This document shows positions 1 through 8,488 of a stretch of DNA of 64,000 nt, in pieces. How positions within the stretch are numbered: the stretch's first letter is position 1; every line of letters begins with the position of its first letter. This stretch comes from EW11 sp035765635 (GTDB taxonomy: Bacteria; Verrucomicrobiota; Verrucomicrobiia; Opitutales; Opitutaceae). The notes beneath the pieces are model-generated. The model made no database searches and was not told the origin of the DNA. It saw only the letters and a program-made list of their open reading frames with translations. Location: positions 124,001 to 188,000 of the forward strand of contig DASTWZ010000031.1 in the NCBI GenBank assembly GCA_035765635.1. Reading direction: 5' to 3'. The translations under genes were made by a program, and so were the position numbers.

Positions 1-414
1 CGCCTGCGCATCCCCTTCGACAACGTCGACAACCCGCGCAACTACCTGACGAAGCTGATGCGCTACGCGAAACTGCTCGATGCGGAAAACTCCATTTCGC
101 AACTCGACGAATTCGTTGCTGCCACGTTCGCGTGTTGGGAAAAGCACATCCCCTTCGGCACCTACAACGTCACCAACCCCGGCCACGTCTCCACCCGCGA
201 TGTCGTCCGCCTGATCGAGCGCAGCGGCGTACATCCAAAGAAGTACGAGTTCTTCCAAAGCGAAGCCGAATTCATGAAGTTGGCCGCGAAAACGCCGCGC
301 TCGAATTGCATCATGTCGTCCGAAAAATTGGCCAAGGCCGGCATCCAAATGACGGAGGTTCACGAGGCCATCGAAACCGCCCTGCGCACCTGGAAAAAAG
401 AACAAGCCGCCTGA
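1..414 (+). CDS. dTDP-4-dehydrorhamnose reductase-like epimerase/reductase, C-terminal part
   Basis: The frame is open from base 1, so the gene begins before the window; 137 codons remain. The fragment looks like the C-terminal substrate-binding half of RmlD-like short-chain dehydrogenases, closest in my reading to the reductase part of plant NRS/ER proteins: PRNYLTKLMRY near the start, then GTYNVTNPG, then APRS-type PRSNC near residue 100. RmlD-like enzymes make dTDP-L-rhamnose from the 4-keto sugar in the cytoplasm. The call is supported by rmlB and rmlA lying 8 and 10 bp apart downstream on the same strand. The NAD(P)-binding Rossmann half is outside the window, so a related 3,5-epimerase/reductase cannot be excluded. 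Confidence 0.75.
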   Translation, partial: RLRIPFDNVDNPRNYLTKLMRYAKLLDAENSISQLDEFVAATFACWEKHIPFGTYNVTNPGHVSTRDVVRLIERSGVHPKKYEFFQSEAEFMKLAAKTPRSNCIMSSEKLAKAGIQMTEVHEAIETALRTWKKEQAA

Positions 415-422
415 GCCGCATC

Positions 423-1487
423 ATGAATATCCTCGTCACCGGCGGCTGCGGTTTCATCGGCTCTAATTTCGTTCGTCAGCGTCTCACCGAGTCCAACTCT
501 CCACTGCGCAAGCTGGTCAATCTCGACAAGCTAACCTACGCGGGCAATCCCGCCAATCTGGCCGATCTGAAAAACGATCCGCGCTATGTCTTCGTCCAAG
601 GCGACATTGGCGATGCCGAGCTAATCCCAAAGCTGCTCAGCGAACATCAGATCGACGCGATTGTTAACTTCGCCGCTGAGTCACACGTCGACCGCTCGAT
701 CGATTCGCCGGAGCCTTTCGTCCAAACCAACGTGGTCGGCACGCTCCGGCTCTTGAACGCCACGCGTCTCTATTGGGCGAAATTGCCCGACGCGAAGAAG
801 GAGGCATTCCGTTTTCTCCACGTCTCGACTGACGAGGTTTACGGCACGCTTGGCCCGAAGGATCCCGCCTTCACCGAAGAAACGCCCTTCGCGCCCAACA
901 GCCCGTACGCTGCGTCGAAGGCCGCGAGCGATCATCTGGTGCGCTCGTATCAGCACACGTTCAAACTGCCGACGCTGACCACGAACTGCTCCAACAATTA
1001 CGGACCGTTCCATTTTCCCGAGAAGCTCATCCCACTGATGATTCTCAACGCGCTCGAGGGAAAATCCCTCCCCGTCTACGGCGACGGAATGCAGATCCGC
1101 GACTGGCTCTACGTCGAAGACCACGCCGCCGCGATCTGGCTCGTGCTGCAGAAGGGCCGCGTCGGCGAGACTTACAATATCGGCGGACTGAACGAGAAGC
1201 CGAACATCGAGATCGTGAACACCATCTGCGCGCTGCTCGACAAGAAGTCACCGCGCGCCGACGGAAAATCTTACACGCAACAAATCACCTACGTCGCCGA
1301 CCGACCGGGTCACGATCGCCGTTACGCGATCGACTGCCGTAAACTCCAGAGCGAGCTCGGCTGGAAACCCAAGGAGAGTTTCGCCACCGGCATCGAAAAA
1401 ACCGTGGACTGGTATCTCCAGCATCGCGAGTGGGCCGCGGATATCACCAACAAGAAATATGCCCGCGAACGCCTCGGCGTCGCCTGA
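423..1487 (+). CDS. rmlB: dTDP-glucose 4,6-dehydratase
   Basis: 354-aa extended SDR enzyme that converts dTDP-glucose to dTDP-4-keto-6-deoxyglucose, the committed step to dTDP-rhamnose. Visible motifs are the N-terminal nucleotide-binding GGCGFIGSNFV, the AAESHVDRSI segment typical of RmlB, the active-site STDEVYG, the catalytic YAASKAASD (YxxxK), and NNYGP followed by EKLIPLMI. Length is typical for RmlB. The frame is open upstream to 132, but the ATG at 423 places the Rossmann motif right at the N-terminus and begins 8 bp after the preceding stop, so I chose it. It sits in a tight cluster with the rmlD-like gene and rmlA and is probably co-transcribed with them. Confidence 0.95.
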   Translation: MNILVTGGCGFIGSNFVRQRLTESNSPLRKLVNLDKLTYAGNPANLADLKNDPRYVFVQGDIGDAELIPKLLSEHQIDAIVNFAAESHVDRSIDSPEPFVQTNVVGTLRLLNATRLYWAKLPDAKKEAFRFLHVSTDEVYGTLGPKDPAFTEETPFAPNSPYAASKAASDHLVRSYQHTFKLPTLTTNCSNNYGPFHFPEKLIPLMILNALEGKSLPVYGDGMQIRDWLYVEDHAAAIWLVLQKGRVGETYNIGGLNEKPNIEIVNTICALLDKKSPRADGKSYTQQITYVADRPGHDRRYAIDCRKLQSELGWKPKESFATGIEKTVDWYLQHREWAADITNKKYARERLGVA

Positions 1488-1497
1488 TACTCTCCGC

Positions 1498-2364
1498 ATG
1501 AAACGCAAAGGCATCATCCTCGCCGGCGGCTCCGGCACGCGCCTCTATCCGTTGACGATCGCCGTGAGCAAGCAGCTCATGCCGGTCTACGACAAGCCGA
1601 TGATTTATTATCCGCTGTCGGTCCTCATGCTTTCAGGCATCCGCGAGATCCTGGTCATTTCGACGCCGCAGGATCTGCCGCTGTTCAAGCGATTGCTCGG
1701 CGACGGATCGCAGTTCGGCATCGAGTTGAGCTACGCGGAACAGCCTCGCCCCGATGGTCTGGCTCAGGCGTTTTTGATCGGCGCGGAATTTTTGGGCGAT
1801 CGCCCCTCCGCGCTGATTCTCGGCGACAATCTTTTCTATGGCCACGACTTCGTCTCGTGCCTGGAAAACGCCACCGCGCGCACCGACAGCGCCACAATCT
1901 TCGGTTATCATGTTTCCGATCCCACGGCTTACGGCGTCGTGGAATTTTCCCGCGAAGGCCGCGTGCTCTCGATCGAGGAAAAGCCCGCGGCCCCAAAGTC
2001 CAATTACGCGGTGCCAGGATTGTATTATTATCCGAACGACGTCGTTGCCCGGGCGCGTTCGCTCAAACCTTCAAAGCGCGGTGAACTCGAGATCACCGAT
2101 CTGAACCGGCTTTACCTCGAGTCCGGCTCCCTGCGGGTCGAACTCCTCGGACGTGGCACGGCCTGGCTCGATACGGGGACGCACGACTCGCTCATCGATG
2201 CCGCGCAATTCGTCAACGTGATCGAGAGTCGCCAGGGATTGAAGATCGCGTGCTTGGAGGAAATTGCTTTCACCAGCGGTTGGATCAACCGCGCGCAGCT
2301 CGAAAAGCAGATCGGCCAACTCGGAAAATCGAGTTACGGCGCGTATCTGAAGCGGCTGCTCTGA
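1498..2364 (+). CDS. rmlA: glucose-1-phosphate thymidylyltransferase
   Basis: 288-aa nucleotidyltransferase that condenses dTTP and glucose-1-phosphate to dTDP-glucose, the first step of dTDP-rhamnose synthesis. The sequence opens with KGIILAGGSGTRLYP and KQLMPVYDKPMIYYP, the signature dNTP- and sugar-phosphate-binding motifs; PRPDGLAQAF and LGDNLFYGH follow as in RmlA, with TGTHDSL near the C-terminus. An upstream ATG at 1459 would overlap the end of rmlB and add 13 residues with no family counterpart, so the ATG at 1498, 10 bp after the rmlB stop, is preferred. Product feeds RmlB, its neighbour. Confidence 0.95.
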   Translation: MKRKGIILAGGSGTRLYPLTIAVSKQLMPVYDKPMIYYPLSVLMLSGIREILVISTPQDLPLFKRLLGDGSQFGIELSYAEQPRPDGLAQAFLIGAEFLGDRPSALILGDNLFYGHDFVSCLENATARTDSATIFGYHVSDPTAYGVVEFSREGRVLSIEEKPAAPKSNYAVPGLYYYPNDVVARARSLKPSKRGELEITDLNRLYLESGSLRVELLGRGTAWLDTGTHDSLIDAAQFVNVIESRQGLKIACLEEIAFTSGWINRAQLEKQIGQLGKSSYGAYLKRLL

Positions 2365-2371
2365 GCCGGTT

Positions 2372-3292
2372 TTGCACGTCTCGTTTATCATTCCGCTCTA
2401 CAATTGCCTGCCGCTCACGCAGGCAATGCTCGCTAGTCTTCGCGAGACGATTCCGGCGGATGTGTCGCACGAAATCATTTTCGTCGACGACGGCAGCAGC
2501 GACGGCACGCGCGAATGGCTTTCCTCACTGCGCGGTGCGCCGTTCACCGTCCTCCTGAACGAGAAAAATCTCGGCTATGCCGGAGCCAACAATCGTGCAG
2601 CCGCCGTCGCCCGCGGCGAAATTCTCGTGCTGCTGAACAACGACCTCGTGCTCACTCCGCAGTGGCTCGAGCCTATGCTCAGCGTGCTCGCTTCAAACGC
2701 GCGACCCGGCATTGTCGGCAATGTCCAGCGCGCCATCGCCACCGGCGAGATCGATCATCGCGGCATCTTCATCAACGCGAAAGCCAAGCCCGAGCACGAT
2801 CGCCGTGCCCTGCCCTGGCTTCAGCGCTCCTGTAGTGCCGCCGCCACTACAGGAGCATGCCTCATGATTTCGCGAAAGCTCTGGCAAAGCCTCGGCGGAT
2901 TCGACGAGGGATTCCGCAATGGCGGAGAGGATATCGATCTCTGCCTCCGCGCCCGCGCTCAGGGCCAATCGACGCTCATCGCGCTGCGCAGCGTCATCGA
3001 CCACCACGTGAGCTCATCTCCGGGACGAAAGCGTAATGACGAAGCGAATACACGCCGCCTTTTCAAAGCATGGCGCAACGAGCTCACGCAACTCGGCGCA
3101 CGAGCCTGGTGCCGCGAATTCATCGCCCGCGAAATGAGCGCGGCCACCGCGTTTGCCCAACCCGTTTCCGTCGCGCGCATCTTCGCGCATGCCCAGGGTT
3201 GGACAAGGCGAGCGCCCGACGTCGCGATCGCGGGACTTCAGCTGGCGATTGACCGCGAGATGGCGCGCTGGGCCACTCTCCTCGGCGACTGA
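2372..3292 (+). CDS. family 2 glycosyltransferase (rhamnosyltransferase-like)
   Basis: 306-aa GT-A fold transferase. It starts at TTG (2372), 7 bp after rmlA, giving HVSFIIPLYN, the usual first strand of GT2 enzymes. DDGSSDGT near residue 32, NNDLVL near residue 88 and GGFDEGF followed by EDIDLCLRA are the nucleotide-sugar, metal-binding and acceptor motifs. There is no membrane segment, so it is cytoplasmic or peripheral. Its position after rmlA suggests it uses dTDP-rhamnose in building a surface polysaccharide, but the donor is inference. A perfect 12-bp-arm inverted repeat (2826-2856) lies in frame around residues 152-161, just before the conserved TGACLM segment; it is reported separately. 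Confidence 0.85.
   Translation: MHVSFIIPLYNCLPLTQAMLASLRETIPADVSHEIIFVDDGSSDGTREWLSSLRGAPFTVLLNEKNLGYAGANNRAAAVARGEILVLLNNDLVLTPQWLEPMLSVLASNARPGIVGNVQRAIATGEIDHRGIFINAKAKPEHDRRALPWLQRSCSAAATTGACLMISRKLWQSLGGFDEGFRNGGEDIDLCLRARAQGQSTLIALRSVIDHHVSSSPGRKRNDEANTRRLFKAWRNELTQLGARAWCREFIAREMSAATAFAQPVSVARIFAHAQGWTRRAPDVAIAGLQLAIDREMARWATLLGD
2826..2856. repeat. perfect inverted repeat inside a GT2 gene
   Basis: Two 12-bp arms (2826-2837, GCTCCTGTAGTG, and 2845-2856) are perfect reverse complements around a 7-nt loop CCGCCGC. It is entirely within coding sequence and keeps the frame. The core GTAGTG-N7-CACTAC recurs at 22550-22568, which suggests a dispersed repeat rather than chance, but only these two share that exact spacing here. 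Confidence 0.7.
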
Positions 3293-3298
3293 ATTTTT

Positions 3299-4243
3299 CT
3301 ACTCCGCGTCCGAGCGCACGATATCACGCACGATCGACTGCGGACGTTGATTGATCGTGATGAACATGCGGCCGAGGTACTCGCCGATCACGCCGAGCAG
3401 CACGAGTTGCACGCCCGAGAAGAAAAGCAACGCCGCCATCAATGAACCCCAGCCGAAGGCCGGGCCTTGGCCGGTGATACGCCAGTAAACCACGAAACCG
3501 ATGCCGAGCAGACCGCAAAATCCCAGGACCAACCCGAGCACCGTCGCGACACGCAACGGGAGCACGGAAAAATTAATGAACGTGCTGATCCACAAACGCA
3601 CCAAGCGCCGCACAGTGTAGCCGCTCTCTCCGGCCTCCCGACTTTTGTGCTGCACCCCGAGCGAGCCCACGCGCTGCGTCACTTGCAGCAGCAAACCATC
3701 GATGTACGGAAATGGTCCTGCGTTGTTCACCACCTGCTTCGCCGCGAACGCGCTCACGCAACGAAAGCTCGAGAGGTACAATCCGCGGGGTTTTTCCAGG
3801 ACGCGATCGGCCAGTCGGTTCGTGAACTTGCTCCCGGCGTTACGCCACCAGGCATGGCGTTTCGTGACGTAGTGTCCGTAAGCCACGTCGAGAGACTTCT
3901 CCCGGGCCAGTTGCCAGAGGCGCAATCCTTCCGCGGGCGGATTCTGTCCATCGTCGTCGAGGTTCACGATGTATGCGCCGCGCGCGTGTCTCCATCCCGT
4001 CAATACAGCATTGTGCTCGCCGAAATTCCTCGAGTGGTTGAGCAACACGATCGGCACGCGAGCCTCCTCGACGAGCTGGCGGCAAACTGATTCCGTGGCA
4101 TCACGGCTGCCGTCGTTGACGAGAATGATTTCGTGACCACCGGGCACCTCGAGCGACTCGATCTCTTTCACCAGGGGGTGAATCGTTTCTGCGCTGAAAT
4201 AAAGCGGGATCACAAAACTCAGCGCTGGGGCGGCGTCACTCAT
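3299..4243 (-). CDS. DPM1/GtrB-like membrane glycosyltransferase
   Basis: 314-aa GT2 protein. The N-terminal 230 residues are a GT-A domain with VIPLYFSAETI, NDGSRDAT, RNFGEHNAVLTG and NLDDDGQNPP; the last matches the D-D-x-Q-x-PP region of polyprenyl-phosphate sugar transferases. Two hydrophobic segments follow (about residues 233-260 and 270-295) ending in GEYLGRMFI, as in the GtrB/ArnC/YkcC group, which load a sugar onto undecaprenyl phosphate at the inner membrane. It lies 29 bp downstream of the large membrane protein on the same strand, so the pair may work as lipid-sugar loader and GT-C-type acceptor enzyme. The sugar is not predictable. The gene ends 6 bp from the convergent upstream GT2 gene. 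Confidence 0.85.
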   Translation of the reverse strand: MSDAAPALSFVIPLYFSAETIHPLVKEIESLEVPGGHEIILVNDGSRDATESVCRQLVEEARVPIVLLNHSRNFGEHNAVLTGWRHARGAYIVNLDDDGQNPPAEGLRLWQLAREKSLDVAYGHYVTKRHAWWRNAGSKFTNRLADRVLEKPRGLYLSSFRCVSAFAAKQVVNNAGPFPYIDGLLLQVTQRVGSLGVQHKSREAGESGYTVRRLVRLWISTFINFSVLPLRVATVLGLVLGFCGLLGIGFVVYWRITGQGPAFGWGSLMAALLFFSGVQLVLLGVIGEYLGRMFITINQRPQSIVRDIVRSDAE

Positions 4244-4272
4244 CAGGGAAATATCGGTGTATTCGGAAAAAA

Positions 4273-6561
4273 CTACAATTTCGCGGTCGCTCCGGCGGAA
4301 GATGAACTGCCGTTCGCAAATTCAATTTCGATGTCGTACACGGCGAAGCCCAGTTTTCTTTCATCGCCCGGGCCCGGAGAGACCGGCGGCTGGCTCGAGC
4401 GCAATTCGAGCATCGTCTGTCCCGGCGCGATCATGATTTTTGGGAGCTTCACCGTTCGCAAATCCGCATCGACAGCGAACGTTTCGACTTTGGAACCGTT
4501 GTACCAAATCTGCAGGTCTCGTGGCAGCAGCGCGCGAACGGAAAGTTTCAATAGCAGAGGCTGCGCCGCCTCGCGCGGATTCTCGAAACGGATTTTCGCA
4601 TCGCCCCGCGTCCAACGCCAGCGCCGGCCGGAACGCGTCAGAACTTCCGGATCATACCATCCGGCATCTTCGTGGATCCGCAGGTAATTTTTCGCTCGTG
4701 TATCCAAAAGTGAATACGGACGGGCCACGGGAAAATCCGTCACGACTTCGTTGTTGCGATAGTGAATGATTCCGCCGCACAGGTCCCATTGTCCTTTCAA
4801 AGCCGTGTTGCGCCGGCCCTCGTAAGTGAAGCTCGGGAAATATTGCGCCTTGTGGAGCAGCATCGCATTCGCCCACAGCCGCGACCAGAAATCGTCGATC
4901 AGGAGATTCAGCGACGTGACTTCCGGTTCGCGTTCCAGTTGCCGCAAATCCGCCAGCGCCCGTCCGACCAATAGCGGAGGGATTTCCATCCGACGCACGA
5001 ACAGCCGGGCCGAATAGGCATTAAACGCCAGAATCATTATGGCGAAAATGGCCGCGATCGCCCGCACCGCCGGCGCGCGCAAGCGAAACAACGTCAGCCA
5101 GTACATCGATGCCGCCAAAATCCCCGGCAGAAAAACGCAGAGCAATTTATACGCGTCATAGCTCGCGTTCGTTCCGCGCAACTCGCCGCGAACATAAAGA
5201 AACAGATAGCCCGCACAAATCGGCAGCGAAGCGCAGGCGAGAAGAAGTTTCTTTTCCTTCTCTCCGCGAAATGCCGCGAAATACGCGATGATCGAAAGCA
5301 GCACGATCAAACCGAGCACGGGCCAGCGCAGAATGTCCGGCAGCGCGTGAAGCGACGCGCTTCCCACGAATCCAAGCCAGGCTTCGGGCGTGAGCGCCGG
5401 GATTTTCCAGCCGAAATCGTATTCCTGAAAAAGCACAAAACGTTCGATCAGCCCCAGCGTGCGCTGCGTGAAAATCAGGCCCACCGCCACGAGCGGAAGC
5501 AGCACGCTCGCAAGCCACACGCCTAGGTACCGCATTTCGCGCATTCGCGTTTGCAAGACTTCCAACGCCACGAACGCAAACGCCGGCACGAGGCATACCA
5601 CGACAATGAAATTGTACGCGCCCATGATCAGCCAATACGCCACGGCGAACAGCCCCGACCATTTCAACAACTGCCAGCCTCTCGCGCGTTCTCTCCAGGC
5701 CACGATCGCCAGCCCGTTGAGCAACGCGACCGCGAGAGCCGCGAGCAATTGACTCATCGCTGCGTTGTACACCGCGTACCAAAGCAACGGGCTAAAACCA
5801 TAGAGGGCCGCGATCATCCCGCTCGCCGCGGACCCGAAGCGAAAGGTCGAACGCGCAAACCAAAACACCGTCGGCAACGACAACGCCACGAACACCGCTG
5901 TCGCAACGCTGACGAGTTCGTACGGCCTGTAATCGAAAATCGCGCTGTGAAACGCCAGCAGCGCCGACGGCGTGAAATGATTCAGTCGCACCCAGTGGTC
6001 GAAAAAGTTGTCCACGGAATGCAGCCGCACGACTTCTGTCAGCCCCATGAAACCGCTGCGATCCAACCGTGAAAATTCGAGGAATACACGCGCGCCCGCC
6101 GCATAATCCGCGGCATCGCAGCTCCCGAGCGACGACGAGGTGAGTATCTTCGACGATACGGCGAACGGTATGAGCAGAACGTTGAGCGCGACGACCATCA
6201 GAAGCCCGACGCCCTGCCAGGCCTTCAATTCCCTGAACAATCGCCGCGGCGGATTTTCGCGGCGCAGATAGAGGGCCAGCCCAAGCAGCGCAACGGGGAT
6301 CACTTCGCACCACACTGCGTACACCTCCGCGCCTTCGACATTCGTGCGCGCGCCAAACCAGACCACCGCTGATTGCAGAGCAAGGCCCGCGGGCGCGCAC
6401 AATGCAGGCCAGCCGAGTCTCCAGCGCCGAGGGGTAATCAGGAGCGAGAGACCGACACCCCAGAATAAAACATGCAAAAGCAGGCCGAAACCTGCCAAAA
6501 AGAAAGCCATAGCGAAGCGGAGTCCCAAAACTGCGGGTTTCCCGCCACAACTCAAAGCCAT
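4273..6561 (-). CDS. large polytopic membrane protein, possible GT-C glycosyltransferase
   Basis: About 762 aa. The first two thirds carry roughly ten to twelve hydrophobic segments, for example near the start (AFFLAGFGLLLHVLFW) and LLMVVALNVLLIPFAV; the last 200 residues are soluble and look beta-rich, ending in an acidic/Ser-rich tail. GSCDAADYAAGARVF lies in the first large loop, where GT-C enzymes place an acidic catalytic residue, but I cannot assign a family. The downstream gene on the same strand is a GtrB-like sugar loader, which supports a role in polysaccharide or protein glycosylation. The frame is open to 6609; I prefer the ATG at 6561 (GGAAA just upstream), because 6609 would leave only 17 bp to the divergent MOSC gene. 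An ATG at 6510 is a third option. Confidence 0.6.
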   Translation of the reverse strand: MALSCGGKPAVLGLRFAMAFFLAGFGLLLHVLFWGVGLSLLITPRRWRLGWPALCAPAGLALQSAVVWFGARTNVEGAEVYAVWCEVIPVALLGLALYLRRENPPRRLFRELKAWQGVGLLMVVALNVLLIPFAVSSKILTSSSLGSCDAADYAAGARVFLEFSRLDRSGFMGLTEVVRLHSVDNFFDHWVRLNHFTPSALLAFHSAIFDYRPYELVSVATAVFVALSLPTVFWFARSTFRFGSAASGMIAALYGFSPLLWYAVYNAAMSQLLAALAVALLNGLAIVAWRERARGWQLLKWSGLFAVAYWLIMGAYNFIVVVCLVPAFAFVALEVLQTRMREMRYLGVWLASVLLPLVAVGLIFTQRTLGLIERFVLFQEYDFGWKIPALTPEAWLGFVGSASLHALPDILRWPVLGLIVLLSIIAYFAAFRGEKEKKLLLACASLPICAGYLFLYVRGELRGTNASYDAYKLLCVFLPGILAASMYWLTLFRLRAPAVRAIAAIFAIMILAFNAYSARLFVRRMEIPPLLVGRALADLRQLEREPEVTSLNLLIDDFWSRLWANAMLLHKAQYFPSFTYEGRRNTALKGQWDLCGGIIHYRNNEVVTDFPVARPYSLLDTRAKNYLRIHEDAGWYDPEVLTRSGRRWRWTRGDAKIRFENPREAAQPLLLKLSVRALLPRDLQIWYNGSKVETFAVDADLRTVKLPKIMIAPGQTMLELRSSQPPVSPGPGDERKLGFAVYDIEIEFANGSSSSAGATAKL

Positions 6562-6626
6562 TTTCCAAGCAATGTGTGCGTCGTGCGTGCTTGCCGAAAC
6601 TCTCCGCATTTTTAACTCTGCCGGAG

Positions 6627-7451
6627 ATGGAACTCTCCGGACTCTATATATTTCCGGTCAAAGGCTGTCGCGGCTACTCCGTCCCGAGCGCCGAGATCGA
6701 TGAGCTCGGTTTCGTCGGCGATCGGCGCTTCATGATCATCGACGAGGCGGGGAATTTCATCAGCCAACGAAATGTTCCGGCGCTCGCCACCCTCGCGCCC
6801 CAGTATGTCGATCATGCCCTGGAGTTGAGTTGCGGAACTTCCAAGAGTCCGCGCGCTGCTCTGCGCGCCGATCATCCCGTCGAACACGTCGTCTCCGTCT
6901 GGAGCAGCCACGGTCTCATCGCGGAGGATTGCGGCGACGAAATTGCTCAGTGGCTCAGCGACACACTGCATCGCACGCTCCGCTTGGTTCGCATCGGCGC
7001 CGCGTTCAATCGGCCCGTGCTCAAAACCGCTGCGTCCCCCACGGATCGCGTGAACTTCGCCGACGCGTGCCCGTTTCTCGTTATTTCCGAAGCATCGCTC
7101 GACGAATTGAATCAACGAATCATCGCGCGCGGCGAGCAGCCGGTGCCGATGGATCGGTTTCGCCCAAACGTCGTGGTGCGCGGTGTCGAGGCGTTTGCGG
7201 AGGACCGTTGGAAACGTTTCTTCATCGGGCAGGTTCCGTTTCGTTCCGCCGGTCCCTGCGCGCGGTGCATCGTGACGACCACGGACCAGCAAACAGGCGA
7301 ACGCTCCAAAGAACCCTTGCGCACGCTCGCGACCTATCGACGCGCTGCAAATTCACCAGGCGATGTGAACTTCGGGCAAAATGTGATCCACGAAAAACTG
7401 GCCGGCACTTTGCGCGTCGGCGATCGCGTCTCTCTTCTCTCGTCGTCCTAG
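6627..7451 (+). CDS. MOSC domain-containing protein (YcbX-like)
   Basis: 274-aa protein with an N-terminal MOSC beta-barrel domain (LSGLYIFPVKGCRG, residues 3-16; then GDRRFMIID) and a C-terminal MOSC domain with RFRPNVVVRG and the Cys-bearing PCARCIVTT near residue 212. MOSC proteins bind the sulfurated molybdenum cofactor through a conserved Cys; YcbX and mARC members reduce N-hydroxylated compounds. Here C213 or C216 would be the candidate ligand. The ATG at 6627 begins immediately before the first conserved segment; an in-frame ATG at 6576 adds 17 non-conserved residues. It stands alone between divergent and convergent neighbours, so the physiological partner is unknown. Confidence 0.85.
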   Translation: MELSGLYIFPVKGCRGYSVPSAEIDELGFVGDRRFMIIDEAGNFISQRNVPALATLAPQYVDHALELSCGTSKSPRAALRADHPVEHVVSVWSSHGLIAEDCGDEIAQWLSDTLHRTLRLVRIGAAFNRPVLKTAASPTDRVNFADACPFLVISEASLDELNQRIIARGEQPVPMDRFRPNVVVRGVEAFAEDRWKRFFIGQVPFRSAGPCARCIVTTTDQQTGERSKEPLRTLATYRRAANSPGDVNFGQNVIHEKLAGTLRVGDRVSLLSSS

Positions 7452-7459
7452 TCGCAGGC

Positions 7460-7936
7460 TCAGCGGGCCACGCGAGTCGCGCCGCTTGGCGTGAAACGCA
7501 CAATCGCAGGTATGCGATCGAGAGGCGTGAGCAATTCTTCGACCGTCTGCGAGGTGCGCGTCGCATCCTGCGCGATGAAGCGAACCTTCAGCGAAACATC
7601 GTCGCGGAAAAATCCATGCGAGCTGCCGGGCAGCACAATGCGCTGCGGCGCGCGACCCACCGGGATACCGTTGACCACGACCGTTCCACCTGCCGGCAGC
7701 GACTCCACCAGGATCGCGAATTCACCAGGAGGCAGCCCACCCAATTTCACCTCCGCGCTCGCGGCGGAAATCGGCGCGGGTGCATTTTGGGGCTCATCTG
7801 TTTTAGCCTTTTCCGGCACGACGACAGCCGTGTCGGCTTTCGGAGAAACAGGTTTAAGTTTTGCGGGAGTTGTCGTGCAACCGGCCAAGCCCAGGAACAC
7901 GAGGGCGAAGGCGAGTTGGAAGAAGGCGATCTTCAT
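7460..7936 (-). CDS. putative lipoprotein with PEGA-like domain
   Basis: 158 aa. The N-terminus is a lipoprotein signal: MKIAFFQLAFALVFLG then LAGC with the Cys at residue 20. A Pro/Ala/Lys-rich linker (residues 21-60) leads to a C-terminal beta-rich domain with VESLPAGGTVVVNGIPVG, which resembles the PEGA repeat of surface proteins. No enzymatic residues are apparent. I chose the ATG at 7936 because an upstream in-frame ATG (8005) would bury the signal peptide. It lies 72 bp downstream of the release-factor-like gene on the same strand and may be its operon partner. Function unknown. Confidence 0.65.
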   Translation of the reverse strand: MKIAFFQLAFALVFLGLAGCTTTPAKLKPVSPKADTAVVVPEKAKTDEPQNAPAPISAASAEVKLGGLPPGEFAILVESLPAGGTVVVNGIPVGRAPQRIVLPGSSHGFFRDDVSLKVRFIAQDATRTSQTVEELLTPLDRIPAIVRFTPSGATRVAR

Positions 7937-8008
7937 TGTTTTTGTAGGACCGAAGGAGCTGGAGTTGTTCCGACGTTTCCCTTGGTACAACGAAGCGATC
8001 GGCACACT

Positions 8009-8401
8009 TCAATCCTCGATCACACGTCCGCGTCGGTTTTTCACGGAACTGCGATGGCGCTTGCCCGCGACCATCCGCGCTTTTTGCGCACGAGATTTGG
8101 TGCGATTTCGGCGGCGATTTTTTTCGCGAGCATGAATGCGCTCCGCCTGCTCGGCGCGCGCCGCCATGGAAATTTTTTCGCAGAGCTCGAGCCAGGCGAT
8201 CTCGCGATTGGCCGATTGGGAACGCTCACGCTGCACGCGCACCTCCACCCCGGTCGGCCGATGGCGCAGCACGACAGTCGACGAGGTCTTGTTTATTTTT
8301 TGCCCGCCCGGACCGGAGCCGCGCACGAAGCGTTCCTCGACGTCGCTCGCGAGAATTCCAACGGCATCGAGCTTAGTTTGGATTTGAGTTGGTAAATCCA
8401 T
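8009..8401 (-). CDS. small GGQ-domain peptide-chain release factor-like protein
   Basis: 130 aa. Residues 25-50 contain VRGSGPGGQKINKTSS, the catalytic GGQ loop that triggers peptidyl-tRNA hydrolysis in class I release factors, followed by HRPTGVEV and QRERSQSANRE as in RF-1-domain proteins. The codon-recognition domain of RF1/RF2 is absent, and the last 40 residues are strongly basic (Arg/Lys), like the ribosome-entry tail of ArfB/ICT1 and the C12orf65 group. It probably rescues stalled ribosomes or releases abandoned chains, though which subfamily I cannot tell. The start is the ATG at 8401; the frame stays open far upstream antisense to moxR, which is a shadow. A divergent promoter region of 87 bp separates it from moxR. 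Confidence 0.85.
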   Translation of the reverse strand: MDLPTQIQTKLDAVGILASDVEERFVRGSGPGGQKINKTSSTVVLRHRPTGVEVRVQRERSQSANREIAWLELCEKISMAARAEQAERIHAREKNRRRNRTKSRAQKARMVAGKRHRSSVKNRRGRVIED

Positions 8402-8488
8402 GTTGCTCGCCTTTTTCTCAGCGAAACTCTTCGCCGCGGCACAAGTCAAACCTCGGTCCCGCACTCTTCTAGATTCAATACGTCGTTC

